From CAWCKS01 sp963796195 (lineage in GTDB: Bacteria; Pseudomonadota; Alphaproteobacteria; Rhizobiales; Xanthobacteraceae), in NCBI GenBank assembly GCA_963796195.1, contig CAWCKS010000014.1, positions 310,001-374,000 on the forward strand: 64,000 nucleotides of DNA. Direction: 5' to 3'. The notes under the pieces were generated by a model. It was given only the letters and a program-made list of their open reading frames with translations. It searched no databases and was not told the DNA's origin. A program made the position numbers and the translations under genes. Below are positions 35,942-46,026 of the stretch, piece after piece. Numbering within the stretch: position 1 is the stretch's first letter; each line of letters begins with the position of its first letter.

Positions 35942-38909
35942 TCAGGTCGCGCGCCTCGCCGGCCCGCCGCCCAAGATTTTCGTGAAAATTCGCCGCACCT
36001 CAGCCTGAGTGTCCTTGACGCGCGCTTCCAGCGTCGAGAAACCGGGCTCGTCGGCGGCCCGCGCCAGCAGACTCATGAGGTCAGTTCCCGCCGTCTCAGG
36101 ACGAAATCGTTCGCTTAAGCACAACCGCAGGATCTGACCGAGATCCTGATAAAGGCGCGTCGCCGGCCTCAGCACGTCGGCATCGCCTTGTGCGAGTAAC
36201 CCAAGCCGGGTTGCTTTCTCCAGAACCTGAAGCGTCGATTTGTCGAGGATGTCGGGATGATCAGCGGCGTGAACGAGCTGCAGGAACTGGGCGATGAACT
36301 CGATATCGATCATGCCGCCGGCGGCGTATTTCAAATCCCAGATGTCGCTCTCGCCCTTCTCGTCGGCAATCGCCTGACGCATCTCATACACGTCGTTCGC
36401 AATAAGCTCGCGTTCGCGCGGGCGTGTCAGGACTTCGCGAATGATCGCCTCGATCTCGTCGGCAAAGCCTGCCGGCCCGGAGATGACACGCGCGCGCGTC
36501 AGTGCCATATGCTCCCAGGTCCACGCCTCCTTCTCCTGGTAATGGGCAAATGCATCGAGCCGGGTCGCGACCGGCCCGGAGCGACCGGACGGCCGCAGCC
36601 GCATGTCGATGTCGTAGAGCACTCCGTAGTTCGTGCGCGCGGTGAATGCACCGATCAAGCGTTGCGTCAACCGCGCAAAATATTGCGCGCCTTGCAGCGA
36701 CTTCGGTCCGTTCGAAATCGGGATGATCGTGATCGAAGTCGTAAATCAGGATCAGGTCGAGGTCGGACGATGCGGTCATCTCGCGACTGCCGAGCCGCCC
36801 CATCGCGAGGACCGCGGTCCGCTGATCCCGGATCTCGCCGTACAGCGCAACGAACTGATCGAGCGCGAGGCGATGGATTGCGCGCACAATGCCTTCCGCG
36901 ATATCGGCGAATGCGGCACCGGCGAGTTGCGCAGAGACGGTGCCCGACAGGATGCGTGTGCCGATCAGGAACAGCCCCTCCTGCCCGAACATCCTGAGGT
37001 GATCAAGAAAGTCCTCGTAAGTCGAAGCATCGGCAAGCAGGGCCTGCAGTCGCTGCACGATCTCGTCGCGCTTCGGCATCGCACCGAAGAAACGCGGATC
37101 AACCAGGCCGTCGACGACCTGCGGCTGGCGCGCGATCATCTCTCCGAGCCTCGGCGCCGCGCCGAGGATCAGCGCCAATAGCGAGACAAGGCTGCGGTTC
37201 TGATGCAGCAACGAGATCAACCGGCCGCCGCGCCGCAGCGATTGCAGGAAATGATCGAAATGCACCAGCGCCGCGTCGGGACTCTCGGAGTGGCCAAAAT
37301 CGGCGATCAATGCCGGGATCAAGTCGGCCAGAGTGTTCCGCGTCGCCTCGGCGCGCAGGCTGCGGTGTGAGCCGGTTACCCAGTGCTTCAACATGTCGGC
37401 AGCGGCAAGCGGCTGCTTGAACCCAAGGCCCGCCAACTGCTTGACCAGCGCAGGATCGTCAGGTCCGCGCGCGAAATCCGGCGCCGGCAGACCCGGCGCT
37501 CGCGCCGCCTCACCTTCGAACAGCTTGCTATAGTGAGTTTGCACACGCTGGAGATGTCGCACCAGCTCACGGGCAAAGGCGTCACGGTCGGCAAAACCCA
37601 GGAAGCACGCAAAGCGTGCCATTGCGTCGGCCTCTTCCGGCAGCGTATGGGTCTGCTCATCGCCGATCATCTGTATCCGATGCTCGACCCGCCGAAGAAA
37701 CTCGTAGGCCGCGGCGAGGTCATCACGCACCTCGCTGGCGATCCAGCCACCGTCGGCGAGCAGGTCGAGCGCGTGCAGCGTCGGGCGCACGCGGAGCTCG
37801 GCGTGCCGGCCGCCGGCGATCAACTGCTGCGTCTGCACGAAAAACTCGATCTCCCGGATGCCGCCACGGCCCTGCTTGATGTTGTGGCCTTCCACGGCTA
37901 TGTCGCTGTGCCCGCGAAACGCGTGCATCTGCCGCTTCATCTCGTGAATGTCTCCGAGCGCGGTGAAGTCGAGGTGGCGCCGCCATACGAACGGCGCGAG
38001 CTCTGCCACAAGCGCTTCGCCCGCCGCGACGTCGCCGGCGCACGGTCGCGCCTTGATCATCGCAGCTCGCTCCCAAGTGCGCCCTTCGCGCTCGTAGTAG
38101 CCGAGCGCGAACTCGGTCGACACCGCAACCGGCGTCGACGACGGATCGGGACGCAGCCTGAGATCGACGCGAAATACGTAGCCGTCGCCGGTGCGCTGCT
38201 GCAGGACGCGGGCAATCCCTTGCGCGATGCGCACGAAGAACGTCTGCGGCTCGATGTCGTCCTTGAGCGCGCTGCGCTCGCGATCGAACAGCACGATCAG
38301 GTCGATATCGCTCGAGTAATTCAGCTCGCCGGCACCCATCTTGCCCATCGCGAGCACGATCAGCCCACAGCCGACCTCGGGTTCATTGGGGTCCGGCGCC
38401 AGCAGCCGGCCGCGCGCGGTCTCCTGCGCAAGCTGAAATCGGATCGCACACTGCACGGAAGCAACTGCAAGGCCGGTCAGCGCCTCGGTCACCCTCATGA
38501 TCGGCCAGACGTCGCCGATGTCGCACAGCGCAATCAACAGCGCGGCCTCGGCCTTGATGTTGCGCAATAGCCGCATCAGGTCGCTTTCGTCCGCGGCGAC
38601 CACGGCGGCGCTGCGAACATTGTCGATGAGATCGGCGAGATGGCGATCGGGATCGCTCGTCAGAACGCGCTGCGCGCGCTCTGCATTGCCGCGCAAGAGG
38701 TCATACAGATAGGGCGACGCATCGGCGATGCCGGCCACGATCGCTCGCGCGAGCGGATGGCGATCGATGATGGCTGCAATCGCTTCACGTTGCGGGCTTG
38801 CCACATCGTCGAGCCATCGCGCGACGCGAGCATCCGCCTCGTCAGCTGCGACGACGACCGGCCCGCCGGCGAAGCGCGCGGCCAGCGGTATGGCCGCGGG
38901 CGCGGTCAT
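35942..38909 (-). CDS. glnE: GlnE, glutamine synthetase adenylyltransferase/deadenylyltransferase, one frameshift
   Basis: About 988 aa if one base is removed. Bifunctional enzyme that adenylylates and deadenylylates glutamine synthetase. The N-terminal nucleotidyltransferase has YSSDIDLIVLFD; the second has ASSDLDLILIYDFDHDHPD. Right after that motif the frame breaks: SNGPKSLQGAQYFARLTQRLIGAFTARTNYGVLYDIDMRLRPSGRSG continues in another frame. The break is at 36715-36717, where one extra base lies in the AAA. The rest is intact and the gene is normally conserved, so a sequencing indel is likely. It overlaps the kinase gene's stop/start (ATGA). Confidence 0.92.
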
Positions 38910-40360
38910 GCCGACGGTTGCTCCCCGCTCCGTAGCGGCAGAACGAGCGCTGCGACCAGGCCCGGATTGTTGTCGCTGAGCCGGAGCTCGCCGCCGTGGA
39001 GCGTCGCCACCGCCGCGGCTAGGCTCAAGCCGAGGCCGGAGCCCGGCTGGGTTCGGCTCGCCTCGAGCCGAACGAAGCGCTCGATGGCCCGGGCGCGCTC
39101 GGCTTCGGGAATGCCGGGACCGTGATCGGCAACGCTGAGGATGACGTGACCGGGTTCGCTCCGCAACTCCACGGTGATGCAGCGGTTCGGCGGCGGCTCG
39201 GGTGGCATCGGACCGCCACCGACCGGCGCGAGCACTTTCTCGATCTCTTTGGCCGGCTCACCGTATTTGATCGCATTCTCGACCAGATTGGCGAGCGCCT
39301 GGCTGATCAGCTCGCGATTGCCGCGCATCGGCGTGCTCTGAGTGCGCACCTCCAGCGTCAAACCCTTGTCCTCAGCGAGCGGTTCGTACAGTTCCTGGAT
39401 GCCTTGCGCGATTTCGGCGGCGTCGAAATCGACCATGTCGCCGCGCGCCTGACCGGATTCCGCGCGCGCGATCATTAGAAGCGCATTGAAGGTTCGGATC
39501 AATCCGTCGGATTCCTCGATCGTACGCTCAAGCGCGGCGCGATAGTCCGCCTCGCTCCCCGATTTTGCAAGGGCTTGCTCGGCGCGATTGCGCAGCCGCG
39601 TCAGCGGCGTCTTCAGGTCATGGGCGATGTTGTCCGACACCTCCTTCAGGCCGTTCATCAGCGCCTCGATGCGCTCCAGCATTGCGTTGAGATTGACTGC
39701 AAGGCGGTCGAGCTCATCGCCGCTGCGGCCGGTCGGCAGCCGCTCGGAGAGGTCGCCCGCCATGATCCGCTGCGCGGTGCCGGTCATCGCGTCGATGCGC
39801 ACCAGCACCCGGCGCGCGACGAAGATGCCGCCACCGAGCCCTAGCACCAGCACGATCAGGAACGACCACTGCGCCGCATTGGCGATCACACCGACGACGC
39901 GCCGGCGCTCGTCGAGGTCGCGCCCGACCAGCACGCGGAATCCACCGGGCATGATCGCGACCCGCACCAGCGCGCGATGATCGCGCTCGCCCTGTTCGTC
40001 GAGCCGTCGATAGGTGACCTCTTCCCAGCCCGGCGCATCGAGCGCGCCAGGCTGCAGCGCGCCGACGTTGCCGGCGAGCTCCTGACCGGTGTCGGTCGTC
40101 ACCAGATAAAGATTGGCGCCCGGCCTTAGCGAGCAATTCTCGATCGAGAAGATCAGGCCGCGCAGACCGACGCGATTGTAGCGCTCGGTCAGCTCACTGA
40201 TTTCAGCGTTGACGGTCTGAGTGATTTGTTCGGTGACAAGACGGCGCGTGTTCCAGGCGAAGTAGCCGAGCAAGAACAGCGCAAACAACAGGAACAGGAA
40301 GAGATAAACGAGCGTCAGCCGGAAGGCTGTCGTTCGGACGAGTTTACCGAAGGCCGTCAC
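38906..40360 (-). CDS. sensor histidine kinase (HAMP, OmpR-system type)
   Basis: 484 aa. Two membrane helices (LTLVYLFLFLLFALFLLGYFAW near residue 15 and FLIVLVLGLGGGIFVARRVL near 175) flank a periplasmic sensor; HAMP follows, then the HisKA box EVSDNIAHDLKTPLTRLRNRA and ATPase motifs DHGPGIP and GSGLGLSLAAAVATLHGG. Its start overlaps the end of the response regulator gene by 17 bp, and its stop overlaps glnE. Signal unknown; the neighbouring degP hints at envelope stress. Confidence 0.92.
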   Translation of the reverse strand: MTAFGKLVRTTAFRLTLVYLFLFLLFALFLLGYFAWNTRRLVTEQITQTVNAEISELTERYNRVGLRGLIFSIENCSLRPGANLYLVTTDTGQELAGNVGALQPGALDAPGWEEVTYRRLDEQGERDHRALVRVAIMPGGFRVLVGRDLDERRRVVGVIANAAQWSFLIVLVLGLGGGIFVARRVLVRIDAMTGTAQRIMAGDLSERLPTGRSGDELDRLAVNLNAMLERIEALMNGLKEVSDNIAHDLKTPLTRLRNRAEQALAKSGSEADYRAALERTIEESDGLIRTFNALLMIARAESGQARGDMVDFDAAEIAQGIQELYEPLAEDKGLTLEVRTQSTPMRGNRELISQALANLVENAIKYGEPAKEIEKVLAPVGGGPMPPEPPPNRCITVELRSEPGHVILSVADHGPGIPEAERARAIERFVRLEASRTQPGSGLGLSLAAAVATLHGGELRLSDNNPGLVAALVLPLRSGEQPSA

Positions 40361-41024
40361 GGATCATGTATCCGGCGCCGCGGATCGTATGGAGCAGCGG
40401 GCGATCAAAACCCTTGTCGATCTTGGAACGCAGGCGCGAAATGTGGACGTCGATCACATTGGTCTGCGGATCAAAATGATAGTCCCAGACGTTTTCCAGC
40501 AGCATCGTGCGGGTGACGACCTGACCCGCGTGCTTCATCAGATATTCGAGCAGGCGGAACTCGCGCGGCTGCAGCGTGATCTCGCCCTCGCCGCGCATCA
40601 CCCGATGCGACAACCTGTCGAGCTCGAGGTTGCCGACACGATAGATGGTTTCCTCCGCAGGGCCGACGCTGCGCCGTGACAGCACCTCGATGCGTGCCAG
40701 CAGTTCGGCGAACGAATAAGGCTTCGGCAAATAGTCGTCGCCGCCGGCGCGCAGTCCCTTGACGCGGTCATCGACCTGGCCAAGCGCGGACAGGATGAGG
40801 ACCGGCGTGTGATTGCCTTTGTCGCGCAACGCCCCGATCAGCGACAGGCCGTCCCGCTTCGGCAGCATGCGGTCGACGATCAGCACGTCGTAATCACCGT
40901 TCGCCGCGAGCGACAGACCTTCCTCGCCATCAAACGCCTGATCGGCAACATGGCCGACCTCGCGAAATGCCTTCACGAGATAGTCAGCGGAATCGCGATC
41001 GTCTTCGATGATCAGCAGACGCAT
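40344..41024 (-). CDS. OmpR/PhoB-family response regulator
   Basis: 226 aa from ATG at 41024 (MRLLIIEDDRD). Receiver domain with acidic pocket (EDD), phospho-acceptor Asp in VDRMLP and Lys in LPKPYS; the winged-helix domain has REFRLLEYLMKHAGQVVTRTMLLENVWDYHFDPQTNVIDVHISRLRSKI. Partner of the downstream kinase. A longer version to 41057 is unlikely. Confidence 0.93.
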   Translation of the reverse strand: MRLLIIEDDRDSADYLVKAFREVGHVADQAFDGEEGLSLAANGDYDVLIVDRMLPKRDGLSLIGALRDKGNHTPVLILSALGQVDDRVKGLRAGGDDYLPKPYSFAELLARIEVLSRRSVGPAEETIYRVGNLELDRLSHRVMRGEGEITLQPREFRLLEYLMKHAGQVVTRTMLLENVWDYHFDPQTNVIDVHISRLRSKIDKGFDRPLLHTIRGAGYMIRDGLR

Positions 41025-41143
41025 GTTGGAGGCCAACTCAATCAAGGCGCAGGTCACTCCGCTTCAGGATGGCGAAACGGGCCGTACCGCGCAAGCCGCG
41101 CGCGGAACCCCGTCCGCCATGCTCGCCCATGAAATAAAGAGAC

Positions 41144-41175
41144 GGGCGGCAAAGCTTGGGGGATCTCTGCCGCCC
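41144..41175 (-). terminator. candidate terminator after degP
   Basis: GGGCGGCA and TGCCGCCC (8-bp stem, 16-nt loop) lie about 150 bp beyond the degP stop on the minus strand, followed on that strand by a T-rich GTCTCTTTATTTC. The placement fits a rho-independent terminator separating degP from the two-component pair. Confidence 0.55.
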
Positions 41176-41324
41176 GCCACGCACCTTCCGGCGGAGGGGG
41201 GCTGTGTCCACCGGAAGAGCAAGCGGTGGGGACGAGTTTTGGGCTCGCCCCCTGGGAAGGGACCGTCGGCGGGGGCGACATATGCCGGCGAGCCATTCCC
41301 AATCTATGAACTCCTTGCCGCCAA

Positions 41325-42897
41325 TCAACCTTGCCCCAGGGGGACTGCGACAAAGCGTGACTGGTCGCCCGAGCGAACCCGCATCAGCACGCTGTTCTTC
41401 TTGTCGGAACGCGCGCTGGCGAGCGCGTCGCGAACGTCGGTCGGCGTGCTGACTTCCTTGCCGGCGACCTCGAGAATGACGTCGCCTTCCTTGAAGCCGC
41501 GTTCGCTTGCGGGGCCGTTCGGATCGACGTTGGTCACCACGACGCCCTGCTTGCCGGCGCCGGCGACGCTCGATGCCGGCGCGACCGACAGGCCGAGCTT
41601 GCCGACATCGGTCCCGCGCGTTGCCGCGGGGCCGTTGTCGTTGTCAGTGTCGGCGCGCGCCTGGGTGCTGCTCGGCAACGTGCCGAGCGTCAGGTCGACC
41701 GTCTTGTCCTGCCCCTTGTGCAGGACGTTGAGCTTCACCGCGCTGCCCGGCGCGAAGCCACCGATCGTGCGGGCGAGATCGCGCGCGTCGTGCACGGACT
41801 GGCCGTTGACGCCGGTGATCACGTCTCCGGACTCGATACCAGCCTTCGCGGCGGGGCCGTTCGCTTGCGGTTCGGCGACCAGCGCGCCTTCCGGCTTCTT
41901 CATGCCGAGGCTCTCGGCGATGTCAGGCGTCACCGCCTGGATCTGCACGCCGATCCAGCCGCGGCTGACAGAGCCCTTGTCCTTGAGCTGCGCCACTACC
42001 GACTTCACGGTCGACGCGGGGATCGAGAAGGCGATGCCGACGCTGCCGCCGGACGGCGAGAAGATCGCCGTGTTCACGCCCATCACTTCGCCATCCATGT
42101 TGAACGACGGACCGCCGGAGTTGCCCTTGTTCACCGGGGCATCGATTTGGATGAAATCGTCATAGGGGCCATTGCCGATGTCGCGGCCGCGCGCCGAGAC
42201 AATACCTGCCGTCACCGTGCCGCCGAGGCCGAACGGATTGCCGACCGCCAGCACCCAGTCGCCGATTCGCGGCTGACCGTCGGACAGTTTTGCGAACTGG
42301 AAGTCGTTGCGGCCCTCGACCTTGATCAGAGCAACGTCGGTGCGCGGATCGGTGCCGATGACCTTGGCGTCATAGGTCTTGCCATCATCGGTCGTGACGG
42401 TGACCTTGTCTGCGCCGTCGACGACGTGATTGTTGGTCACGGCATAGCCATCAGCCGAGATGAAGAAGCCGGAACCCTGGCCAGTCACCTGGCGCGGACC
42501 GCGGAAGCCGGGCATGCCATCGGGACCGCCAAAGCGGCGGAAGAAGCGTTCCATGGGTGAGCCGGGCGGGAACGGCGAGTCGTCGGAACGATCGCTCGAG
42601 GTCGGCCTTCTCGCGGATGTTGACACGAACCGAAATCACCGACGGTTTGACGCGTTCGACAATGTCGGCAAAGCCGATCGGACGCTGCACCTTGCCGACC
42701 TCGGTGGAGACCTGGGCGTGCGCGGTCGAGGACAACACGTTGCCGCCCGGCAGGAACGACGGCGCCAGCGCGAAGGCGCCGGCCGACAAGCCACCGACCA
42801 CGGTCGCCATCAGCGCAAACTTGCGCTTGGACAGGAGCGAACGGCGAGGTTGCTGGGATCCAGACGGGAAGGACGAAAGATCAGGGCGGCGGAACAT
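41325..42897 (-). CDS. degP: Do-family periplasmic serine endoprotease DegP, one frameshift
   Basis: About 523 aa if repaired. Start ATG at 42897 is chosen for the GGAG spacing. An N-terminal signal/anchor (RKFALMATVVGGLSAGAFALAPSFL) leads into the protease domain with the triad His in TNNHVVDGAD, Asp in DPRTDVALIKV and Ser in NKGNSGGPSFN, then two PDZ domains (GWIGVQIQAVTPDIAESLGMKKPEGALV and GKLGLSVAPA..GVVVTNVDPNGPASERGFKEGD). The frame breaks near 42600, after NIREKAD; dropping the C before TCG gives SSDRSDDSPFPPGSPMERFFRRFGG. Degrades misfolded envelope proteins. Downstream of ccmH, same strand. Confidence 0.9.
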
Positions 42898-43053
42898 CAA
42901 TATCATCTCCGGTTCGATGTCGGATTTCCTGCGACGCCGGAGCGGCGCCGTTCGAATACGAACATGGGACATGCGCCCTTACGCGGCACTGGCTGACGAA
43001 TTAATCTTTGGTAATGTCGTTGCGACCAGCTGACGCAGGGGGTTGCGACACGC

Positions 43054-43560
43054 TCAGCCGGCGTCGCCGGGCCTCTCGCTGCCCATGACGCGTGCAAGCT
43101 CCGCCTGTTCCTCGCTGCTGAGCGGCAGAGTGTCATTTTGCGACACGGCGCTGGTCTCGTTTCCGCGTCGGCGCGCGTAAAGCACGAGCGCGATCGCGCC
43201 GCCCGCCAGCGCCAGCGGTGGCAAGAGCCACAGCAGCATGGTGTGCGGGTTGAACGGCGGCTTCAGCAGCACGAACGGGCCGTAACGCGCGACCAGAAAG
43301 TCCATGACCTGCTTGTCGCTGTCGCCGCGCGCAATGCGCTCGCGCACCAGGAGCCGCAAATCGCGCGCCAGTGGCGCATCGGAATCGTCGATCGACTGGT
43401 TCTGGCACACCATGCAACGCAGCTGCTGCGACAGCGCGCGCGCCCTCGCCTCCTGCTTTGCATCGCTCATGATCTCGTCAGGTTGCACCGCGCGGCAGAT
43501 CGCCGGCGCAAGCAGCAGCGTCAGCACCAACGCGATCAGCGCGAGAGGCCGCCACATCAC
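43054..43560 (-). CDS. ccmH: CcmH/CycL, cytochrome c maturation thioredoxin-like protein
   Basis: 168 aa. Signal peptide (LALIALVLTLLLAPAICRA), then the CcmH domain: VQPDEIMSDAKQEARARALSQQLRCMVCQNQSIDDSDAPLARDLR with the redox CMVC, and a C-terminal membrane helix (MLLWLLPPLALAGGAIALVLYA). Keeps apocytochrome cysteines reduced for haem attachment, with CcmF and CcmI. Overlaps ccmF by ATGA; last gene of the ccmIEFH operon. Confidence 0.95.
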   Translation of the reverse strand: MMWRPLALIALVLTLLLAPAICRAVQPDEIMSDAKQEARARALSQQLRCMVCQNQSIDDSDAPLARDLRLLVRERIARGDSDKQVMDFLVARYGPFVLLKPPFNPHTMLLWLLPPLALAGGAIALVLYARRRGNETSAVSQNDTLPLSSEEQAELARVMGSERPGDAG

Positions 43561-45539
43561 TCTGCTGCCTGCAATGAGCGCCCGACCTTCGCCGGCTGCG
43601 GCGCGCCGACACGCAAGCGGCGGTCGGACAGCGACAACGCGCCGCCGAGCGCCATCACCACCGCGCCGAGCCAGATCAACAGCACCAGCGGCTTATAGTA
43701 CATACGCACGGCAATCGAGCCATCGCTGTTGCGATCACCGAGCGAGATGTAAAGCTGGCTCAACCCGCGGCTCATCAGCGCCGCTTCGGTCGTCGACGAA
43801 TCGCGCGTCGTGAAGGTGCGCTTCGATGGCGTCATCGTGCCAATCTGGTCGCCAGCAAGCCTGATCTTGAACGTCGAAATCGTTTCGCGATAGTTCGAAC
43901 CCTGTTGCTGCGAGAAGCCGACCAGCGTCGCCTCGTAGCCGCCAACAATCGCCGCATCACCCGGCTGCATCGCCAGGATTTTCTCACTGTTCCAGGTCGT
44001 CTCGCAGACGATGCCCATCAGCGTGAGGCCCAGCCCGGCGTGCGCGAGCGCCGCGCCCCAGGTCGAGCGCGGCAAGCCGCGAGCACGCCGCAGCGAGATT
44101 TCGATGGGGCCGCGAAATAACGCGGTGCGCTCGGCAAGATCGGTCAGTGCACCGACAATGACGAAGACCGCAAGCCCAATCGCGAGCGGCGCAAGCATCG
44201 CTCCACCCCAGGTCCAGGCCATCACAAAGGCCAGCGCGATTAAGGCGACAACGCCGGCGATGATCAGGCGCTGGGCAGCGCCAAATAGATCGCCACGCTT
44301 CCAGGCCAGCAATGGACCAAACGGCACGGCGACCAGCAGCGGCACGAACAGCGGCCCAAAGGTCAGGTTGAAGAACGGCGCTCCGACGGAAATCTTGTCG
44401 CCGGTGATCACCTCAAGCACCAGCGGATAGAGCGTACCGACCAGCACCGTGGCGCAGGCCGTCGTCAGGAACAGGTTGTTGAGCACCAGCGCGCCCTCGC
44501 GCGAGATCGGTGCGAACAGGCCGCCTTGCGACAACGACGACGCGCGCCACGCAAACAGCGCCAGGCTGCCGCCAATGAAGGTCGCGAGTATGGCAAGGAT
44601 AAAGACGCCGCGCGTCGGATCGGTCGCAAACGCATGCACCGAGGTGAGGACGCCGGAACGCACGAGGAAGGTGCCGAGCAACGACAGCGAGAAGGTCAGG
44701 ATGGCGAGCAGGATGGTCCAGACCTTCAGCGCGTTGCGCTTCTCCATCACCACCGCGGAATGCAGCAACGCAGTGCCAGCGAGCCATGGCATCAGGGAAG
44801 CATTCTCGACCGGATCCCAGAACCACCAGCCGCCCCAGCCGAGCTCGTAATAGGCCCAGTACGAGCCCATCGCGATTCCCGTCGTCAGGAACATCCAGGC
44901 GAGCAGCGTCCACGGCCTGACCCAGCGCGCCCACGCCGCATCGATCCGCCCTTCGATCAGGGCGGCGACCGCGAACGAAAACGAGATCGAGAAGCCGACA
45001 TAGCCGAGATAGAGCATCGGCGGATGGATCGCGAGACCAATGTCCTGCAGCACCGGATTGAGGTCGCGCCCCTCGAGTGGCGGCTGCGCAAAGCGCAGGA
45101 ACGGGTTCGATGTGATGAGGATGAACAGATAGAACGCGGCTGCGATCCATGCCTGCACCGCAAGCACCAGCGCGCGCAGGGTCGACGGCAGGTTGGTGCC
45201 GAACAGCGCCACCAGCGCGCCGAACAGCGCGAGGATCAGGACCCACAGCAGCATGGAGCCCTCGTGATTGCCCCACACGCCGGTGATCTTGTAGATCAGC
45301 GGCTTCAACGAATGCGAGTTCTCGTAGACATTGATGACGGAGAAGTCCGACGTCACATGCGCCGAGACCAGTGCGCCGAACGCCGCCAGCGCGAACACGA
45401 ATTGTGCCGGCGCGGTCGACAACGGAACGTTCATCAAGGCCGGCTCATGCCGGCGCGCGCCAACGAGCGGCACGATCGACTGGATCAGCGCCAGCACCAG
45501 CGCCAGGATCAGCGCGAAATGGCCGGCTTCGACGATCAT
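43557..45539 (-). CDS. ccmF: CcmF/CycK, haem lyase subunit
   Basis: 660 aa polytopic protein of the haem lyase. Around fifteen hydrophobic helices; the Trp-rich haem-handling motif WGGWWFWDPVENASLMPWLAGTAL and the first-third WGNHEGSMLLWVLIL are present. It binds haem delivered by CcmE and attaches it to apocytochrome c with CcmH and CcmI. Overlaps ccmE (45536-45539) and ccmH (43557-43560) by four bases each, so it is translationally coupled on both sides. Confidence 0.96.
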   Translation of the reverse strand: MIVEAGHFALILALVLALIQSIVPLVGARRHEPALMNVPLSTAPAQFVFALAAFGALVSAHVTSDFSVINVYENSHSLKPLIYKITGVWGNHEGSMLLWVLILALFGALVALFGTNLPSTLRALVLAVQAWIAAAFYLFILITSNPFLRFAQPPLEGRDLNPVLQDIGLAIHPPMLYLGYVGFSISFSFAVAALIEGRIDAAWARWVRPWTLLAWMFLTTGIAMGSYWAYYELGWGGWWFWDPVENASLMPWLAGTALLHSAVVMEKRNALKVWTILLAILTFSLSLLGTFLVRSGVLTSVHAFATDPTRGVFILAILATFIGGSLALFAWRASSLSQGGLFAPISREGALVLNNLFLTTACATVLVGTLYPLVLEVITGDKISVGAPFFNLTFGPLFVPLLVAVPFGPLLAWKRGDLFGAAQRLIIAGVVALIALAFVMAWTWGGAMLAPLAIGLAVFVIVGALTDLAERTALFRGPIEISLRRARGLPRSTWGAALAHAGLGLTLMGIVCETTWNSEKILAMQPGDAAIVGGYEATLVGFSQQQGSNYRETISTFKIRLAGDQIGTMTPSKRTFTTRDSSTTEAALMSRGLSQLYISLGDRNSDGSIAVRMYYKPLVLLIWLGAVVMALGGALSLSDRRLRVGAPQPAKVGRSLQAAE

Positions 45540-46018
45540 CGCGATGGACCCTGCGAGCTTGCCGCGGATGCCCCGCCCTTGGCGTACTCGTCTTTCCAGT
45601 GCCCCTGCTTCTTCAAGGCATCGGCGACCTCCTTCGGCATGTAGGTCTCGTCGTGCTTGGCGAGTACAGTGTCGGCAACAAAGGTGCCGCCGGCGTCGAG
45701 CTTGCCTTCGGTGACGACGCCCTGCCCCTCGCGAAACAGATCGGGCAACGCGCCACGGTAGTTCACCGGGATTTTCGTGTTGCCGTCGGTGACGACAAAA
45801 CCGATCTGCAGATTGTCGCCACGCGTCACCGAGCCCGGCAGTACCATGCCGCCGAGGCGAAAGCGCTTGCCGGCTGCAATGTGCTTCTCCGCCACCTCGC
45901 TGGGCGTCGAGAAGAACACGATGGAATCGCGCATCGCGTTGAGCACGAGGCCAACCGCGATGGCGAGTACCATCATCGCACTGCCGATCAGAACCAGGCG
46001 CCGCTGCTTGCGCGTCAT
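45536..46018 (-). CDS. ccmE: CcmE/CycJ, haem chaperone
   Basis: 160 aa. One N-terminal membrane helix (LVLIGSAMMVLAIAVGLVLNAM) then an OB-fold: FFSTPSEVAEKHIAAGKRFRLGGMVLPGSV, YRGALPDLFREGQGVVTEG and the haem-binding LAKHDETYMPKEV, where the His forms the covalent haem bond. Carries haem to CcmF in the periplasm. Starts 8 bp after the ccmI stop. Confidence 0.96.
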   Translation of the reverse strand: MTRKQRRLVLIGSAMMVLAIAVGLVLNAMRDSIVFFSTPSEVAEKHIAAGKRFRLGGMVLPGSVTRGDNLQIGFVVTDGNTKIPVNYRGALPDLFREGQGVVTEGKLDAGGTFVADTVLAKHDETYMPKEVADALKKQGHWKDEYAKGGASAASSQGPSR

Positions 46019-46026
46019 CTTGGGTG

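Noticed and set aside
35942..36670. independent 242-aa gene with MTQRLIGAFTARTNYG start
   Set aside because: It is the C-terminal third of GlnE after a one-base break; its apparent start is internal to the protein.
37383..38570. 395-aa open frame on the plus strand
   Set aside because: Lies opposite glnE; composition reflects its codon bias and no domain is visible.
44526..45644. 372-aa open frame on the plus strand
   Set aside because: Opposite ccmF/ccmE, Arg/Gln/Glu-rich throughout, no recognisable domain.
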